Source: CAYPNF01 sp964411985 (lineage in GTDB: Bacteria; Verrucomicrobiota; Verrucomicrobiia; Limisphaerales; J093). Taken from it: DNA of 64,000 nucleotides. Under the pieces are notes generated by a model. That model did no database searches, was not told the DNA's origin, and saw only the letters and a program-made list of their open reading frames with translations. Made by a program: the position numbers and the translations under genes. Of this stretch, positions 33,219-42,300 are shown piece by piece. How positions within the stretch are numbered: position 1 is the first letter of the stretch; each line of letters starts with the position of its first letter. The DNA lies in assembly GCA_964411985.1 (NCBI GenBank), contig CAYPNF010000006.1, positions 62,001 to 126,000 of the forward strand, in the 5' to 3' direction.

Positions 33219-33247
33219 GGAACTTTTTTCTTTGGCTCTGTGTTCTT
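33219..33247 (+). promoter_or_regulatory. candidate ECF-type promoter of cassette 2
   Basis: GGAACTT (33219-33225) is identical to the -35 box of sigma-E-type promoters; a possible -10 (TTCTTT, 33242-33247) follows at about 16 bp but matches poorly. Would allow autoregulation of the sigma gene at 33304, as is common for ECF cassettes. Confidence 0.35.
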
Positions 33248-33303
33248 TGAGTGAAAATGAACTCGAAGACGTTGGGTAACAAGAATCGCGAGTAAGTGTA
33301 CCG

Positions 33304-33852
33304 ATGAGTGACCCGGTCCAGTTCGAGTCGTTTATGCGTGACTACCAAGACATGGTATACACCACGGCTCTGCGGCTGTTGGGTAACGAAAGCGAAGCTC
33401 AGGACATCGCTCAGGAGGTCTTTATTCGCGCATATGCCCACTTTGAGGATCTTTCCCAAAGCAAAACGGCGGGGGGATGGCTGAAGACGGTGGCCCGGAA
33501 TCTCTCCTTGAACCATTTGACTCGGTATCGGTCCCGATGGCGGTTCTTCTCGGAATTCGCCCACGAAGGCAGCGAGGACGATCGTTCTTTTGAGTCGGAG
33601 TTGGTGGCGCCTGACACTCACAGCCAGATCGTGGGTGATGCCGACCGTCGGGAGGTACTCGAGGAGGCTCTCCAGAAGTTACCTGAAGCGCAGCGGGTAC
33701 CGCTGGTGCTCTACCACTTTGAGAACATGAGTTACGAGGAAATCGCGGGACAACTGAAGGTAAGCCTGGGGAAAGTGAAGACGGATATCCACCGCGCTCG
33801 CGAGGTGCTGAAGAAGCGCCTCGCAGGTTGCCTCGAAGAAATTGTTTGCTAA
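33304..33852 (+). CDS. ECF sigma factor (cassette 2)
   Basis: 182 residues. Region 2: 'SFMRDYQDMVYTTALRLLGN', 'AQDIAQEVFIRAYAHFEDLS'; region 4: 'LPEAQRVPLVLYHFENMSYE', 'EIAGQLKVSLGKVKTDIHRA'. It differs from cassette 1 in length and linker, so the pair are not recent duplicates. The next gene, 15 bp away, has a short N-terminal region that looks like an anti-sigma. The promoter at 33219 suggests self-activation. Confidence 0.92.
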   Translation: MSDPVQFESFMRDYQDMVYTTALRLLGNESEAQDIAQEVFIRAYAHFEDLSQSKTAGGWLKTVARNLSLNHLTRYRSRWRFFSEFAHEGSEDDRSFESELVAPDTHSQIVGDADRREVLEEALQKLPEAQRVPLVLYHFENMSYEEIAGQLKVSLGKVKTDIHRAREVLKKRLAGCLEEIVC

Positions 33853-33867
33853 CCGAAAGCTTGAATC

Positions 33868-34317
33868 ATGCAGCAACGCGAAGAAAACTGGGAAGCGAAG
33901 TTGGACCGGGAGCTCAAGTCCCTGCCAAACAGGCGGGCACCAGCCACCTTGCTCCCGAGGGTCCTCGCCAAGATCGAGGCGCAAAAGAAGCTCCCGTGGT
34001 ACCGCAGGACCTGGGCTCAGTGGCCACGTTCGGCCCAGCTCTTTTCCGGCATTCTCACCTTTGCGGTCTTTCTCGCCATTGGTGCCGGTCTCAACCTGGC
34101 GTGGGATGCGTTTAGCTGGAAAACGCTTGTCTCTGGCGCCACCACCGCTCTCGGTCCCATCGGCTCTTGTCTTTCCTCTCTGAGCAGCGCCTGTGCGGTT
34201 CTGTTCCGAAAAAGTAACAACCTCATCCTGATCCTGACCGTGGTTCTGGGGTTGGGAATGTATCTCTCCTGCATTGGCCTGGGCACGGTGGTCTACCGCG
34301 TTGCTCACAACCGCTGA
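33868..34317 (+). CDS. putative membrane anti-sigma factor (cassette 2)
   Basis: 149 residues. The cytoplasmic N-terminal 45 residues ('WEAKLDRELKSLPNRRAPAT', 'LLPRVLAKIEAQ') look like the short sigma-binding segment seen beside ECF factors in Verrucomicrobiota, without the ZAS zinc motif. Three hydrophobic segments follow ('LFSGILTFAVFLAIGAGLNL', about 105-120 weak, 'LILILTVVLGLGMYLSCIGL'). Position right after the sigma gene is the main support. 6 bp before the next gene. Confidence 0.6.
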   Translation: MQQREENWEAKLDRELKSLPNRRAPATLLPRVLAKIEAQKKLPWYRRTWAQWPRSAQLFSGILTFAVFLAIGAGLNLAWDAFSWKTLVSGATTALGPIGSCLSSLSSACAVLFRKSNNLILILTVVLGLGMYLSCIGLGTVVYRVAHNR

Positions 34318-34323
34318 AAAACT

Positions 34324-35934
34324 ATGAAACGAATGAAATGGTTCCCTTCCGTTTGGGCCGCTTTGTTGACGATTCCACTTTGGGTGGCAGTCGCTGCGGA
34401 CAATGACTCCAACCAACCCGATGATTCGGGGAGCAAGGTCGAAAGTAACCAGAGCGCAGAGGCCCCCGACTCCGACGAAGCGGCTCAGAAACCGGGCATC
34501 CACATCCGTCTTCGCACCGACGTGGACGAGTCCTCAAACGACTTCGTGCGCATCTTCGATGACGGGTTCCTTCCCAAACGGCAGTCGGTTCCCAGCTTTG
34601 TGGTGGTGATGGGGGATGGCAAAGTGGACGGCGAGGTGCGCGGCGACATGGTGGTCGTTTGCGGCAAAGCCACGCTCAATGGCGTGGTCAAAGGGAATCT
34701 GGTGGTCGTTTTGGGCTCTGCGGAACTGGGTCCGGAGGCCGCTGTAGAGGGGGATGCGGTCATCGTCGGGGGACACTTGAAGAAGTCTCCCGGTGCCGGT
34801 GTGGGCGGTCAGGAAGTGCAAGTCAACCTTGGCAAAAACCTCCCCGGCTTTGATTCACTAGGCCAATGGTTCAAGTCAGGGCTGCTTCTCGGACGTCCAT
34901 TGGTGCCTGAGATAGGCTGGGTGTGGGTGATCGTGGGTCTTCATTTTGTGGTCTATTTCCTGATCGCCTTGCTCCTGCCCAAGCCGGTGACAGCCTGTGT
35001 GGATGTGCTCGAGGATCAGGCGGTTGCCTCCTTCTTCGTGGGATTACTTGGATTCATCCTTATCGGGCCGCTGATCTTTATCCTGACGGTCACGGTGGCC
35101 GGTTTGCTCATTGTGCCTTTTGTCGGTTGCGCCCAGATCGCGGCCACCCTAGTTGGGAAGACCGCCATTGCTTCCTTCCTAGGGCTCCAAGTGATGCGAA
35201 GACTCAAGCCCGACACCAGCGCTACTTCTCTGCCGGCGTTCCTGTTGGGGTTCGCTTTTCTGTGTATTCTTTACATGATTCCGTTCCTCGGCTTCATCGT
35301 ATGGGGATTGCTGGTCCCCCTCTCGTTCGGATGCGCCCTGTTGGCTGCCTTTCGGGCTTTCCGCAAGGCTTCCCCTCCTCTTGTCCCGCCTGGAGATCCG
35401 CTCGGAGGTTCGAACCTGTCGATGGGCGGCCCGGGTGCCACGGTGGACGTGTCCGGCACGCCTGCTGCCAACCCAGCCAACGCCTATGCTTCCGCAAGTC
35501 CGATCCCACCTCTGGCACAGACCTATCCGGTGGGGGGCAGCGCGTCGACCTCGGTCAACCTCGCCAGCCAGCCTCGCGCAGGGTTTTGGATCCGCTTTGC
35601 CGCCGTATTCCTGGATTTCATTCTCCTTTGCTGGCTGATTCCCAGGTCGGGGCCATTCTTCTTCTTCGCCTGGACCGCTTACCACGCGGCCATGTGGGCC
35701 TGGAAGGGGACCACCATCGGGGGGATTGTCTGCTGCCTTAAAGTGGTTCGTCCTGATGGTCGGCCGGTTGATTTCAGCGTCGCGCTGGTTCGGGCATTGG
35801 CGGCCGTCTTCTCCGCCTTGCCGCTTTTCATAGGCTTCTTCTGGGCTGGCTGGTCTCCCGAAAAGGAGTCTTGGCACGACAAGATCGCCGGAACCGTGAT
35901 TGTACGGCTGCCCCGGAGCATGTCGCTCATCTGA
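34324..35934 (+). CDS. polymer-forming (bactofilin-like) and RDD-domain membrane protein
   Basis: 536 residues. Signal peptide, an acidic stretch, then a beta-helix-like repeat of about 60 residues ('VDGEVRGDMVVVCGKATLNG', 'VVKGNLVVVLGSAELGPEAA', 'VEGDAVIVGG'), four helices, a Ser/Pro/Ala linker of 60 residues and a C-terminal RDD domain ('GFWIRFAAVFLDFILLCWLI', 'AWKGTTIGGIVCCLKVVRPD', 'ESWHDKIAGTVIV'). The repeat resembles bactofilin or DUF8173-type scaffolds. Third gene of cassette 2. A scaffold or transport role at the membrane under ECF control is inference. Confidence 0.72.
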   Translation: MKRMKWFPSVWAALLTIPLWVAVAADNDSNQPDDSGSKVESNQSAEAPDSDEAAQKPGIHIRLRTDVDESSNDFVRIFDDGFLPKRQSVPSFVVVMGDGKVDGEVRGDMVVVCGKATLNGVVKGNLVVVLGSAELGPEAAVEGDAVIVGGHLKKSPGAGVGGQEVQVNLGKNLPGFDSLGQWFKSGLLLGRPLVPEIGWVWVIVGLHFVVYFLIALLLPKPVTACVDVLEDQAVASFFVGLLGFILIGPLIFILTVTVAGLLIVPFVGCAQIAATLVGKTAIASFLGLQVMRRLKPDTSATSLPAFLLGFAFLCILYMIPFLGFIVWGLLVPLSFGCALLAAFRAFRKASPPLVPPGDPLGGSNLSMGGPGATVDVSGTPAANPANAYASASPIPPLAQTYPVGGSASTSVNLASQPRAGFWIRFAAVFLDFILLCWLIPRSGPFFFFAWTAYHAAMWAWKGTTIGGIVCCLKVVRPDGRPVDFSVALVRALAAVFSALPLFIGFFWAGWSPEKESWHDKIAGTVIVRLPRSMSLI

Positions 35935-35954
35935 ACAGCCTGCAGCAGCTTCGA

Positions 35955-35992
35955 CCCCAGTTGGGTGCCGTGCCCAGCTGGGGTTTCTTTTT
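35955..35992 (+). terminator. intrinsic terminator of ECF cassette 2
   Basis: 11-bp stem (35955-35965 CCCCAGTTGGG with 35973-35983 CCCAGCTGGGG, one G-T pair), 7-base loop and a T-rich tail TTTCTTTTT. Strong by eye; the reverse direction lacks a T-tract. Confidence 0.8.
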
Positions 35993-35997
35993 CCGGT

Positions 35998-36417
35998 CTA
36001 CTGGGAGCCCGCTTGTTTCACCATCGCACTCGCGGTTCGGATACGAGCGGCCTTGGCGGCATCCATCACTTTGACAATCTGGCCAAAGGGTGCACCGTCG
36101 TCAGCCCGGATGGTCAGCTCTACTTTGGGGTTGGCTGCGGCCCGGTTCTTGAGCTCCTTCTGTAGTTCCTCCAGGGAAATGGAATTGGCTCCAAGGAAGA
36201 AATGGGGAGGCTTTTGCGCCACCGTTACCACGAGGCTGGGCTCGCTCGTGGCTCCCTCCCGAGGGGTCTTCGATTCAGGTAGCGCCAGTCTTACGGAGGG
36301 GTGCTGCTTGAACGTGGTGGTTACCATCATGAAGATCAGCAGCACGATCAAGATGTCGATGAGCGAGACAATGATGATCGCCGGTGGCTGTCGCCGCTTC
36401 CTTTGGAGGAATTTCAT
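35998..36417 (-). CDS. exbD: ExbD/TolR-family proton-channel protein
   Basis: 139 residues. One N-terminal helix with the essential proton-relay Asp ('IIIVSLIDILIVLLIFMM') and a periplasmic domain including 'ELQKELKNRAAANPKVELTI'. With ExbB and TonB it transmits proton-motive force to outer-membrane transporters. 14 bp after exbB. The three genes form a closed unit on the minus strand. Confidence 0.88.
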   Translation of the reverse strand: MKFLQRKRRQPPAIIIVSLIDILIVLLIFMMVTTTFKQHPSVRLALPESKTPREGATSEPSLVVTVAQKPPHFFLGANSISLEELQKELKNRAAANPKVELTIRADDGAPFGQIVKVMDAAKAARIRTASAMVKQAGSQ

Positions 36418-36431
36418 GGCCAGTCGCGGGA

Positions 36432-37076
36432 CTAGGAATGTGAGGGAGGAACCGACTCCTTCGCCTGCATCGCTTTTCGGCGATATTGTTGTCGTAGGAA
36501 GTCATCCATCATCGTTTCCAGTTCCACCGCCAGAGTCTCGACTCGCTTGCTGAAGTAGCTCCACGCCACCAGAGAAGGGATGGCAATCAGCAAGCCCATT
36601 AGCGTAGTGTTCAGCGCAATGCCGATGCCCTTGGCGATGACGGAGTTATCGTTGAGGCCGGATTTCCCCAGATCTCCAAACAAGGTGATCAGCCCATGGA
36701 TGGTGCCCACCAAGCCCAGCAACGGCGCAATGCCTACGATGATTTCAAGGATGACCAGCCCCCGCTCCATCTGGACCATCTCGTTTCGGGCTTTGGTCTG
36801 GACGCAGTCCGCGTTGTCCGCCTTGGGCCAGGGCAGGTGATCCATCGCGCACTGGACCAACCTGGAAAGCACCGAAGGAGCCTGCTGGCAGGCCGCTTGT
36901 ACGGAACTCAGATCCTGGGCAGAGTGGCTGTTCTCGAGAGCCAGTTGCACGATCTCCGGCACAATCTTCTTTCTTCGCAACGAAAGGCCGCGCTCAATGA
37001 TGAAGGTAAGACTAACGATGGAAGTCGCCACGAGGAGAAACATGAATGGCCCGCCGGCCATGAGGAATTGCCACAT
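36432..37076 (-). CDS. exbB: ExbB/TolQ/MotA-family proton-channel protein
   Basis: 214 residues. Three helices: 'FMFLLVATSIVSLTFIIERG', 'LVILEIIVGIAPLLGLVGTI', 'GIALNTTLMGLLIAIPSLVA'. The second and third carry the GT/LGLLGT-type and 'TTLMGLLIAIP' motifs. Forms the pentamer around ExbD. Preceded by TonB-like gene (25 bp). Confidence 0.9.
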   Translation of the reverse strand: MWQFLMAGGPFMFLLVATSIVSLTFIIERGLSLRRKKIVPEIVQLALENSHSAQDLSSVQAACQQAPSVLSRLVQCAMDHLPWPKADNADCVQTKARNEMVQMERGLVILEIIVGIAPLLGLVGTIHGLITLFGDLGKSGLNDNSVIAKGIGIALNTTLMGLLIAIPSLVAWSYFSKRVETLAVELETMMDDFLRQQYRRKAMQAKESVPPSHS

Positions 37077-37101
37077 ATCCAGTAATTCTAGAGGGTATTA
37101 A

Positions 37102-38211
37102 TCAGTAGTAAAAGGTGAAGCGAACTTCGCGGTAGCTTTTTCCTATCAGCCTCTGCATGTCCGAGGGCCACTTGTCGAAGGGCGCAGGCTTGGTCACTGC
37201 CAGTTGGCAGATGGTGGTGTAGATATCGCCCACATCGGTTTCGAGCGTGTTCATGTTCATGACGCGCCCGTCTTGCGTGAGCCGGAACTCCAAAACGACC
37301 TTGCCCACTCGATCAAGGCTGTAGCGCTGCTGATCGAGCAGGCCATACCAGCACTCCTGTACTGCCGCGATAAACTTGGCGTCATAGGCAGAAAAAGGGG
37401 TGGCTCGCGCATCGAGTGAGGACTGTACCGTAAAACGTTTGACCCCGCCTTCTGTTTTCATCTTCTCCCCCAGGAGCGCGCTGTTGTCGCCTGCAGCGAT
37501 GCGTTGGGCTTGGGCGGCGGCCAGGGTTCTTGGCCTTTCCCGGACCGGCTTGGCGGCTTCCGCCGGTTTCTTCTCTTCGGAGGGAGGCTTGATCATCGCC
37601 AAGTCCCCGACCGGTTGCGCCGCCTGTTTCGGTGCTGGTTTCTCCTCGGCCTCCTCTTCCTGTTTCGGAACCGGATCCACCTTCGGCTGGGCTTGCGCGG
37701 CAGTAGCCTGATCCGGCACGACCGCAGGCTGCAAGGGATGAGGAACGGGGGCTCGCTCCGCAGTGTCAGTCGTCTTGAGAACCTTGTTCTGATTGCCTTC
37801 GAACTTCGGAGTCTCAGCGGCTTTGCTGACGTCCGGGTTGCCAGCGACGGTATTCACCACGGCATAATAAGGGGTTTTCTTCGGCACCTCCTGGACGGCC
37901 TGGGCAGGGCTTACGTCAACGAAGAGCAGGGGAATCTCCGTTTCCACCTCCTCTTTGACCGGGGCAAGCTTCTTGGGGTCTTTCTGGGCCACATCGTTGC
38001 GCTTTGGGGTGTTGGCTTGAAACGCTTTGACCAGCGCGGCCAAAGGACTCCAAGCGAGCAGGTTGACCCGGTTGGCGGTCTCCAGAAGAGCAAACACGAG
38101 AAGGTGGACCATCAAGGAAAGCGTGAACGCCCGGGTCAGGAGCGGTAGACCCAGGATGGCGCGCCAACTTGATGCTGCCACATGCAACATAACCAAATTA
38201 CCATGCAGCAC
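37102..38211 (-). CDS. TonB-like energy transducer
   Basis: 369 residues. N-terminal helix around residues 27-45 ('FTLSLMVHLLVFALLETANR'), about 200 residues of Pro/Lys/Glu/Ala-rich periplasmic spacer ('KPAPKQAAQPVGDL'), and a C-terminal domain with 'VGKVVLEFRLTQDGRVMNMN' and a Tyr at the end, in the style of TonB or TolA C-domains. The spacer is long enough to cross the periplasm. The full energy complex with ExbB and ExbD follows. ATG at 38211 or 38190; both keep the helix. Closer to TolA/TonB than to any fixed subclass. Confidence 0.78.
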   Translation of the reverse strand: MLHGNLVMLHVAASSWRAILGLPLLTRAFTLSLMVHLLVFALLETANRVNLLAWSPLAALVKAFQANTPKRNDVAQKDPKKLAPVKEEVETEIPLLFVDVSPAQAVQEVPKKTPYYAVVNTVAGNPDVSKAAETPKFEGNQNKVLKTTDTAERAPVPHPLQPAVVPDQATAAQAQPKVDPVPKQEEEAEEKPAPKQAAQPVGDLAMIKPPSEEKKPAEAAKPVRERPRTLAAAQAQRIAAGDNSALLGEKMKTEGGVKRFTVQSSLDARATPFSAYDAKFIAAVQECWYGLLDQQRYSLDRVGKVVLEFRLTQDGRVMNMNTLETDVGDIYTTICQLAVTKPAPFDKWPSDMQRLIGKSYREVRFTFYY

Positions 38212-38309
38212 TCGGTGCGAAGCGGCAATAGGAAGTTCGATTCACGTCCAAGCTCGGCTGATGCCTCGCTCTCAGGGGGAAACTCCTCGACGATCCGCCG
38301 CAGTCCAGC

Positions 38310-38552
38310 CTAGGGATGGCGGAAGGTGATCCGGGCCTTGTTCAGGTCGTAGGGTGACATCTCAATGTTCACCCGGTCGCCTACACTAATGCGAATGAAG
38401 TTCTTGCGCATCTTCCCAGAGATGTGCGCCAACACCTCATGCTTGTTTGGCAGGGCCACCCGAAACATGGTTCCTGGGAGTACCTGCGTCACCGTCCCCA
38501 ATAACTCAATTGGCTCTTCTTTAGGCACGCGAAATAGACAAACGTCGATCAT
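38310..38552 (-). CDS. infA: translation initiation factor IF-1
   Basis: S1-like OB-fold protein that binds the 30S A site. Blocks 'PIELLGTVTQVLPGTMFRVA', 'LPNKHEVLAHISGKMRKNFI' and 'RISVGDRVNIEMSPYDLNKA' are unmistakable. From ATG 38552 it has 80 residues; an in-frame GTG at 38528 gives 72, the length of E. coli IF-1, and starts PKEEPIE as many IF-1 do after the Met. The ATG has a weak AGAGA ribosome site and the GTG none, so the start is left at the ATG with this caution. Isolated from ribosomal-protein genes here. Confidence 0.93.
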   Translation of the reverse strand: MIDVCLFRVPKEEPIELLGTVTQVLPGTMFRVALPNKHEVLAHISGKMRKNFIRISVGDRVNIEMSPYDLNKARITFRHP

Positions 38553-38767
38553 TCTCTGGCGAGATCTGCACCCACCAGACGGTCCGGTTCCCCTTGCTAA
38601 GAGAGAACCTGGACCTCAGATTGCTTAGATTCAGCCTGGGACGCAAGTCGAAATCAGACGCCAATCCGGGGTCTTTTCACCGCGGGCGGACTTACGGGCA
38701 GGCGTTCTTCCTACCTCAATCAAGTGCTGCCAGCCAGACCCTCCCAAGCCGCGATTCCTTTGCGGTC

Positions 38768-39301
38768 TTGCCCAAGGATCACACCGGCCTTTGCCAGCGT
38801 TATGTCCCGCGCCCGCTGCATGACGCCGCTGATTACGCGACCGTTCGGCAGGCCATCGAACCTCTGCTGGGTTTTGAAGACCGGCTCAACGTGGACCAGG
38901 CGGATTACCTTGAGGCCGTCAGTTCCTTCATTGAAGCCTACGACCAGACTCGGGTAAAGTGGCCCAAAGGCAAGCCACTGGAAATGCTCCGGTTCCTGCT
39001 CGAACAGCACGACCTGTCTGCCGCCGACCTTTCGCGAGTCCTTGGCAGCGACCGTTCCCTGGGGTCGAAACTTCTGCGTGGCGACCGCCGCCTGACAGTG
39101 GACCACATCCGGATGAACCGGGATGGACAGGATGACAAGCAAAGGACGCCAGACGCAACGGAACTCCATCCTGCATCTTGTCCGAAAAGAGAACAATCGA
39201 GCCACCTCACCCTGGTCTGCTTGGAAGAAGCTGACCACGTCTGGATGGTGGCGGGCCTGCACAGGAAATGGCGACCCGGGTGTTGGCGGAACCACCTCTA
39301 G
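38768..39301 (+). pseudogene. decayed HigA-like antitoxin
   Basis: Residues from TTG 38768 to about 39114 match the COG5499/HigA antitoxin pattern: 'PRPLHDAADYATVRQAIEPL', 'QADYLEAVSSFIEAYDQTRV', 'KPLEMLRFLLEQHDLSAADL', 'SRVLGSDRSLGSKLLRGDRR', 'LTVDHIR'. After HIR, where the family continues with about 15 residues ending the helix-turn-helix, the reading runs into the short-repeat DNA at 39111 and then non-homologous sequence to a stop at 39301. No HigB toxin gene is beside it. Likely a solitary, C-terminally replaced antitoxin remnant; an active truncated antitoxin is possible. Confidence 0.6.
39111..39140. repeat. short GGATG-type repeat cluster
   Basis: Three imperfect units beginning GGATG in about 30 bases (GGATGAACC, GGATGGACA, GGATGACA). 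Such arrays occur in intergenic DNA of many Verrucomicrobiota and Planctomycetota. It sits exactly where the antitoxin homology ends. Confidence 0.5.
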
Positions 39302-39398
39302 TGCACAGTTCTTGGCTTGCTTCCAAAGCCCGGAAGCGGTATGTTTCCCCATCGTCGTTGACGTGTGTTGAGCCAACCCTGTGGATAGATAGAGCCGT

Positions 39399-42300
39399 AT
39401 GAATCCCAAGCATTACCCCATTCCTTTTAGAAGCCTGGCCCGTGCTTTTGGCACCCTCGGCCTGGCCATGATCTGTGGTTCCGCTCCCACTCTGGCCGCT
39501 GCGCCGAGCATCGCTAGTCGCAGTCCTTTGGTGGATGCCACGGGAGTCGTCCCGGGCGCCCGAGTCCGAGCGGAAATCAAGAATGGGGACACCAAGGTGC
39601 AGGTCGGTTCCGTGCAACTCTGGATCGAGAGCACCAATGTAACCGCTGCTGCGACGGTGGCCGCTACCACGGATGGTGCAACGGTGGCCTACCAACCGCC
39701 CGCCTTTTGGCCGCTCGACACCACCGTCAGCGTTGCCCTCGTGTTTCGGGACGATGCGACGCCTTCCAACGTGGTGTCGAACCGGTGGTCCTTCAAGACC
39801 GTAGCCTCGATCACCACCCTTCCTGCGAGTTATGCCCTGCCGGTGGCTTCCGCCAAAGAGCCCGGCTTCTCCGTGCGCACTTCGCAGTCCACGAGTTGTG
39901 ACAACACCACCGCTTGGACTGAGCGCCAGTTGGCGGGCGTGAATCCGGTTGTCCACCAGAGTTACGAAACGCCTATGGTGATCAATTACCTCGGGTCTGG
40001 CGGCACGGGCAATTTCGGGGGGGATAGCGCATTCCCCAACCTGATTCAGAACGGCGACAACACGGCCTTGGAAGCGGTATCCTATTTGCACTTGAAGCGA
40101 GGCAGTTACCGATTTGGCGTGAACAGCGACGATGGTTTCCGAGTCACCGCAGGTACCAACGCTCATGACATTGGCGTCGTCTTAGGCGAGTTCAATGGCG
40201 GGCGGGGCGCTTCAGACACGCTTTTTGATTTTTTGGTTGAGAAGGAAGGTCTTTACCCCTTCCGCCTGACCTTTGAAGAAGGTTATGGGGGCTACGCCCT
40301 GGAGTGGTTCTCCGTGGACATCGAATCCGGCACACGGCAGTTGATCAACGACACCAACTCACCCTTGGCCGTTCTTGCGTACCGCTACACCACCCAGTGG
40401 GCCACTCCGGTCAGGATCGATGCTCAACCTCAGAGTATCGCGGTGTTGAGCAGTTCCAATGCAACGTTCCAGGTCCATGCTTCGAGTGGGGAGGTCACCA
40501 ACCTCTATGCATTCGCCTACCAATGGCAAGTGAACGGTACCAATATTCCATGGGCAAATCGTCCCAGTTACACCACGGGGCTCTTGGACGGGACGACTGG
40601 GGCAAGCAAGTACCGATGCCTGGTTTATCAACTGGGTTATCCTGGGGCTGTCTCCGATGAAGCCACGGTGGGGGTGCTGGCGCCCGTGATCACAAGCCTC
40701 ACGCCTGCCGCGCAATCCGCCGGTGTCTACCCGGATGCCTCTCTCAAGGTGGAGATCCTGAACCGGCAGACCTCGGTGAATACGAGCACGGTTCAGTTAT
40801 GGGTGGCGGGTACCGACCTGACTCCCAAGATCACGATCCAACAGGCTGATGGCCGTGTTTCGGTGGGTTTCGTGCCAGTGGAGTTTTGGCCCGTCAACAC
40901 CAAGCTTCCGGTAACCTTGATTTACCAGGACGACCAGGCAACTCCAAACCGGTTTACGAACGTCTGGGAGTTTACGACGGTTCCGAGCATTACCACGATA
41001 CCTCAGGCCTTCGCCCTGGATGCGAGTCGTGCCGATACCTCTGGATTCTTCGTCCGGACTTCGCAGTCCAGCAGTTCCCAGAACTCAACCGCCTGGAGTG
41101 AATCTCAGCTGGCAGGCGTGAACCCCGTCATTTCGGCAGGCTCGGAGACTCCCCTTCTGATCAATTACCTGGGCAGTGGTGGCGCCGGAAATTTTGGTGG
41201 GGACAGGGCTTTCCCTGGACTGCTGAGCGGCGATAACTTCGCTTTGGAGGCGGTCGCCTATCTGAAGTTGGACCGCGGTGTCCATCGATTTGGCGTCAAT
41301 AGCGATGATGGCTTCCGCGTTTCCGTCGGTGCCACTCCGCAACAGGTGACTCTCGTTTTGGGGGAATTCAATGGTCCTCGCGGAGTTTCGGACACCCTGT
41401 TTGACTTCTTGGTGGAAAAGCCGGGCCTCTATCCTTTCCGGTTGACTTTCCAGGAAGGGGTCGGTGGCTATGCTCTGGAGTGGTTTTCGGTGGATATGTC
41501 CACTGGCGTAAGAAGCCTGATCAATGACGTTGCCTCCAGCAAAGCGGTGTTGGCATACCAGTGGGTGAAGGACTTAGCGAACCCATTGACCTTGGTTGCT
41601 GGCCCCCAGGGTCAGACGGTCACAGAGTTTCGTTCCGCTCGCTTCGAGGCAAGGTTCCAAGTGGGTACGAATATCAATCCTGGCAATCTATTCTATCAAT
41701 GGCAACGAGATGACACCAACATCGCAGGCGCGATCCAGCCGGTCTACGTCACGCCTTTGGTGAAAATGGGCGATTCTGGCTCCAAGTATCGCTGTCTGGC
41801 TACCTTGGCGGGATATCCAAGCGTAGCCAGCGCGGCGGCTACCTTGACGGTTTCAGCCGACACCGTGGCTCCGACGCTGATGATGGCCAACATGCTGACT
41901 GCTTCAGGGCAGGTCTTGGTCAAGTTTGATGAGAGAGTGGATTTGGAATCGGCTACCAACGCGGCCAACTACCAGTTAAGCAACGGTAGTGCCGTTCTCA
42001 GTAGCACTTTGCAGTCAGATGCCCAAACGGTACTACTCCAGTCCACGGAGATTACCTACACGAACCTGGCGTTGCAGGTGAACAATGTCAAAGACCTGGC
42101 GGGTCATCCTATCCAGAGCAGCTCCGCCATAGCGGTTCAGTGTCTGAATTTGGAAGCCCAGGATGTGGGAACTCCCGGCGTCGACCCTGCCGAGCGAGGC
42201 TCCACGCTGCCGGTGGGGGTGGATGCTTTTGATGTCGTCGCCGGAGGCAGCGCAGTCTGGAACAACGCTGATGGCCTACATTTCGTCTTCGAGCCGCTTC

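Noticed and set aside
38594..38767. Toxin gene (HigB) upstream of the HigA remnant
   Set aside because: No HigB-like frame or motif is present upstream or downstream.
39207..40166. 319-codon reverse-strand frame at the start of the giant gene
   Set aside because: Arg/Gly/His-rich shadow of the coding strand with no domain; many similar frames lie opposite high-GC genes.
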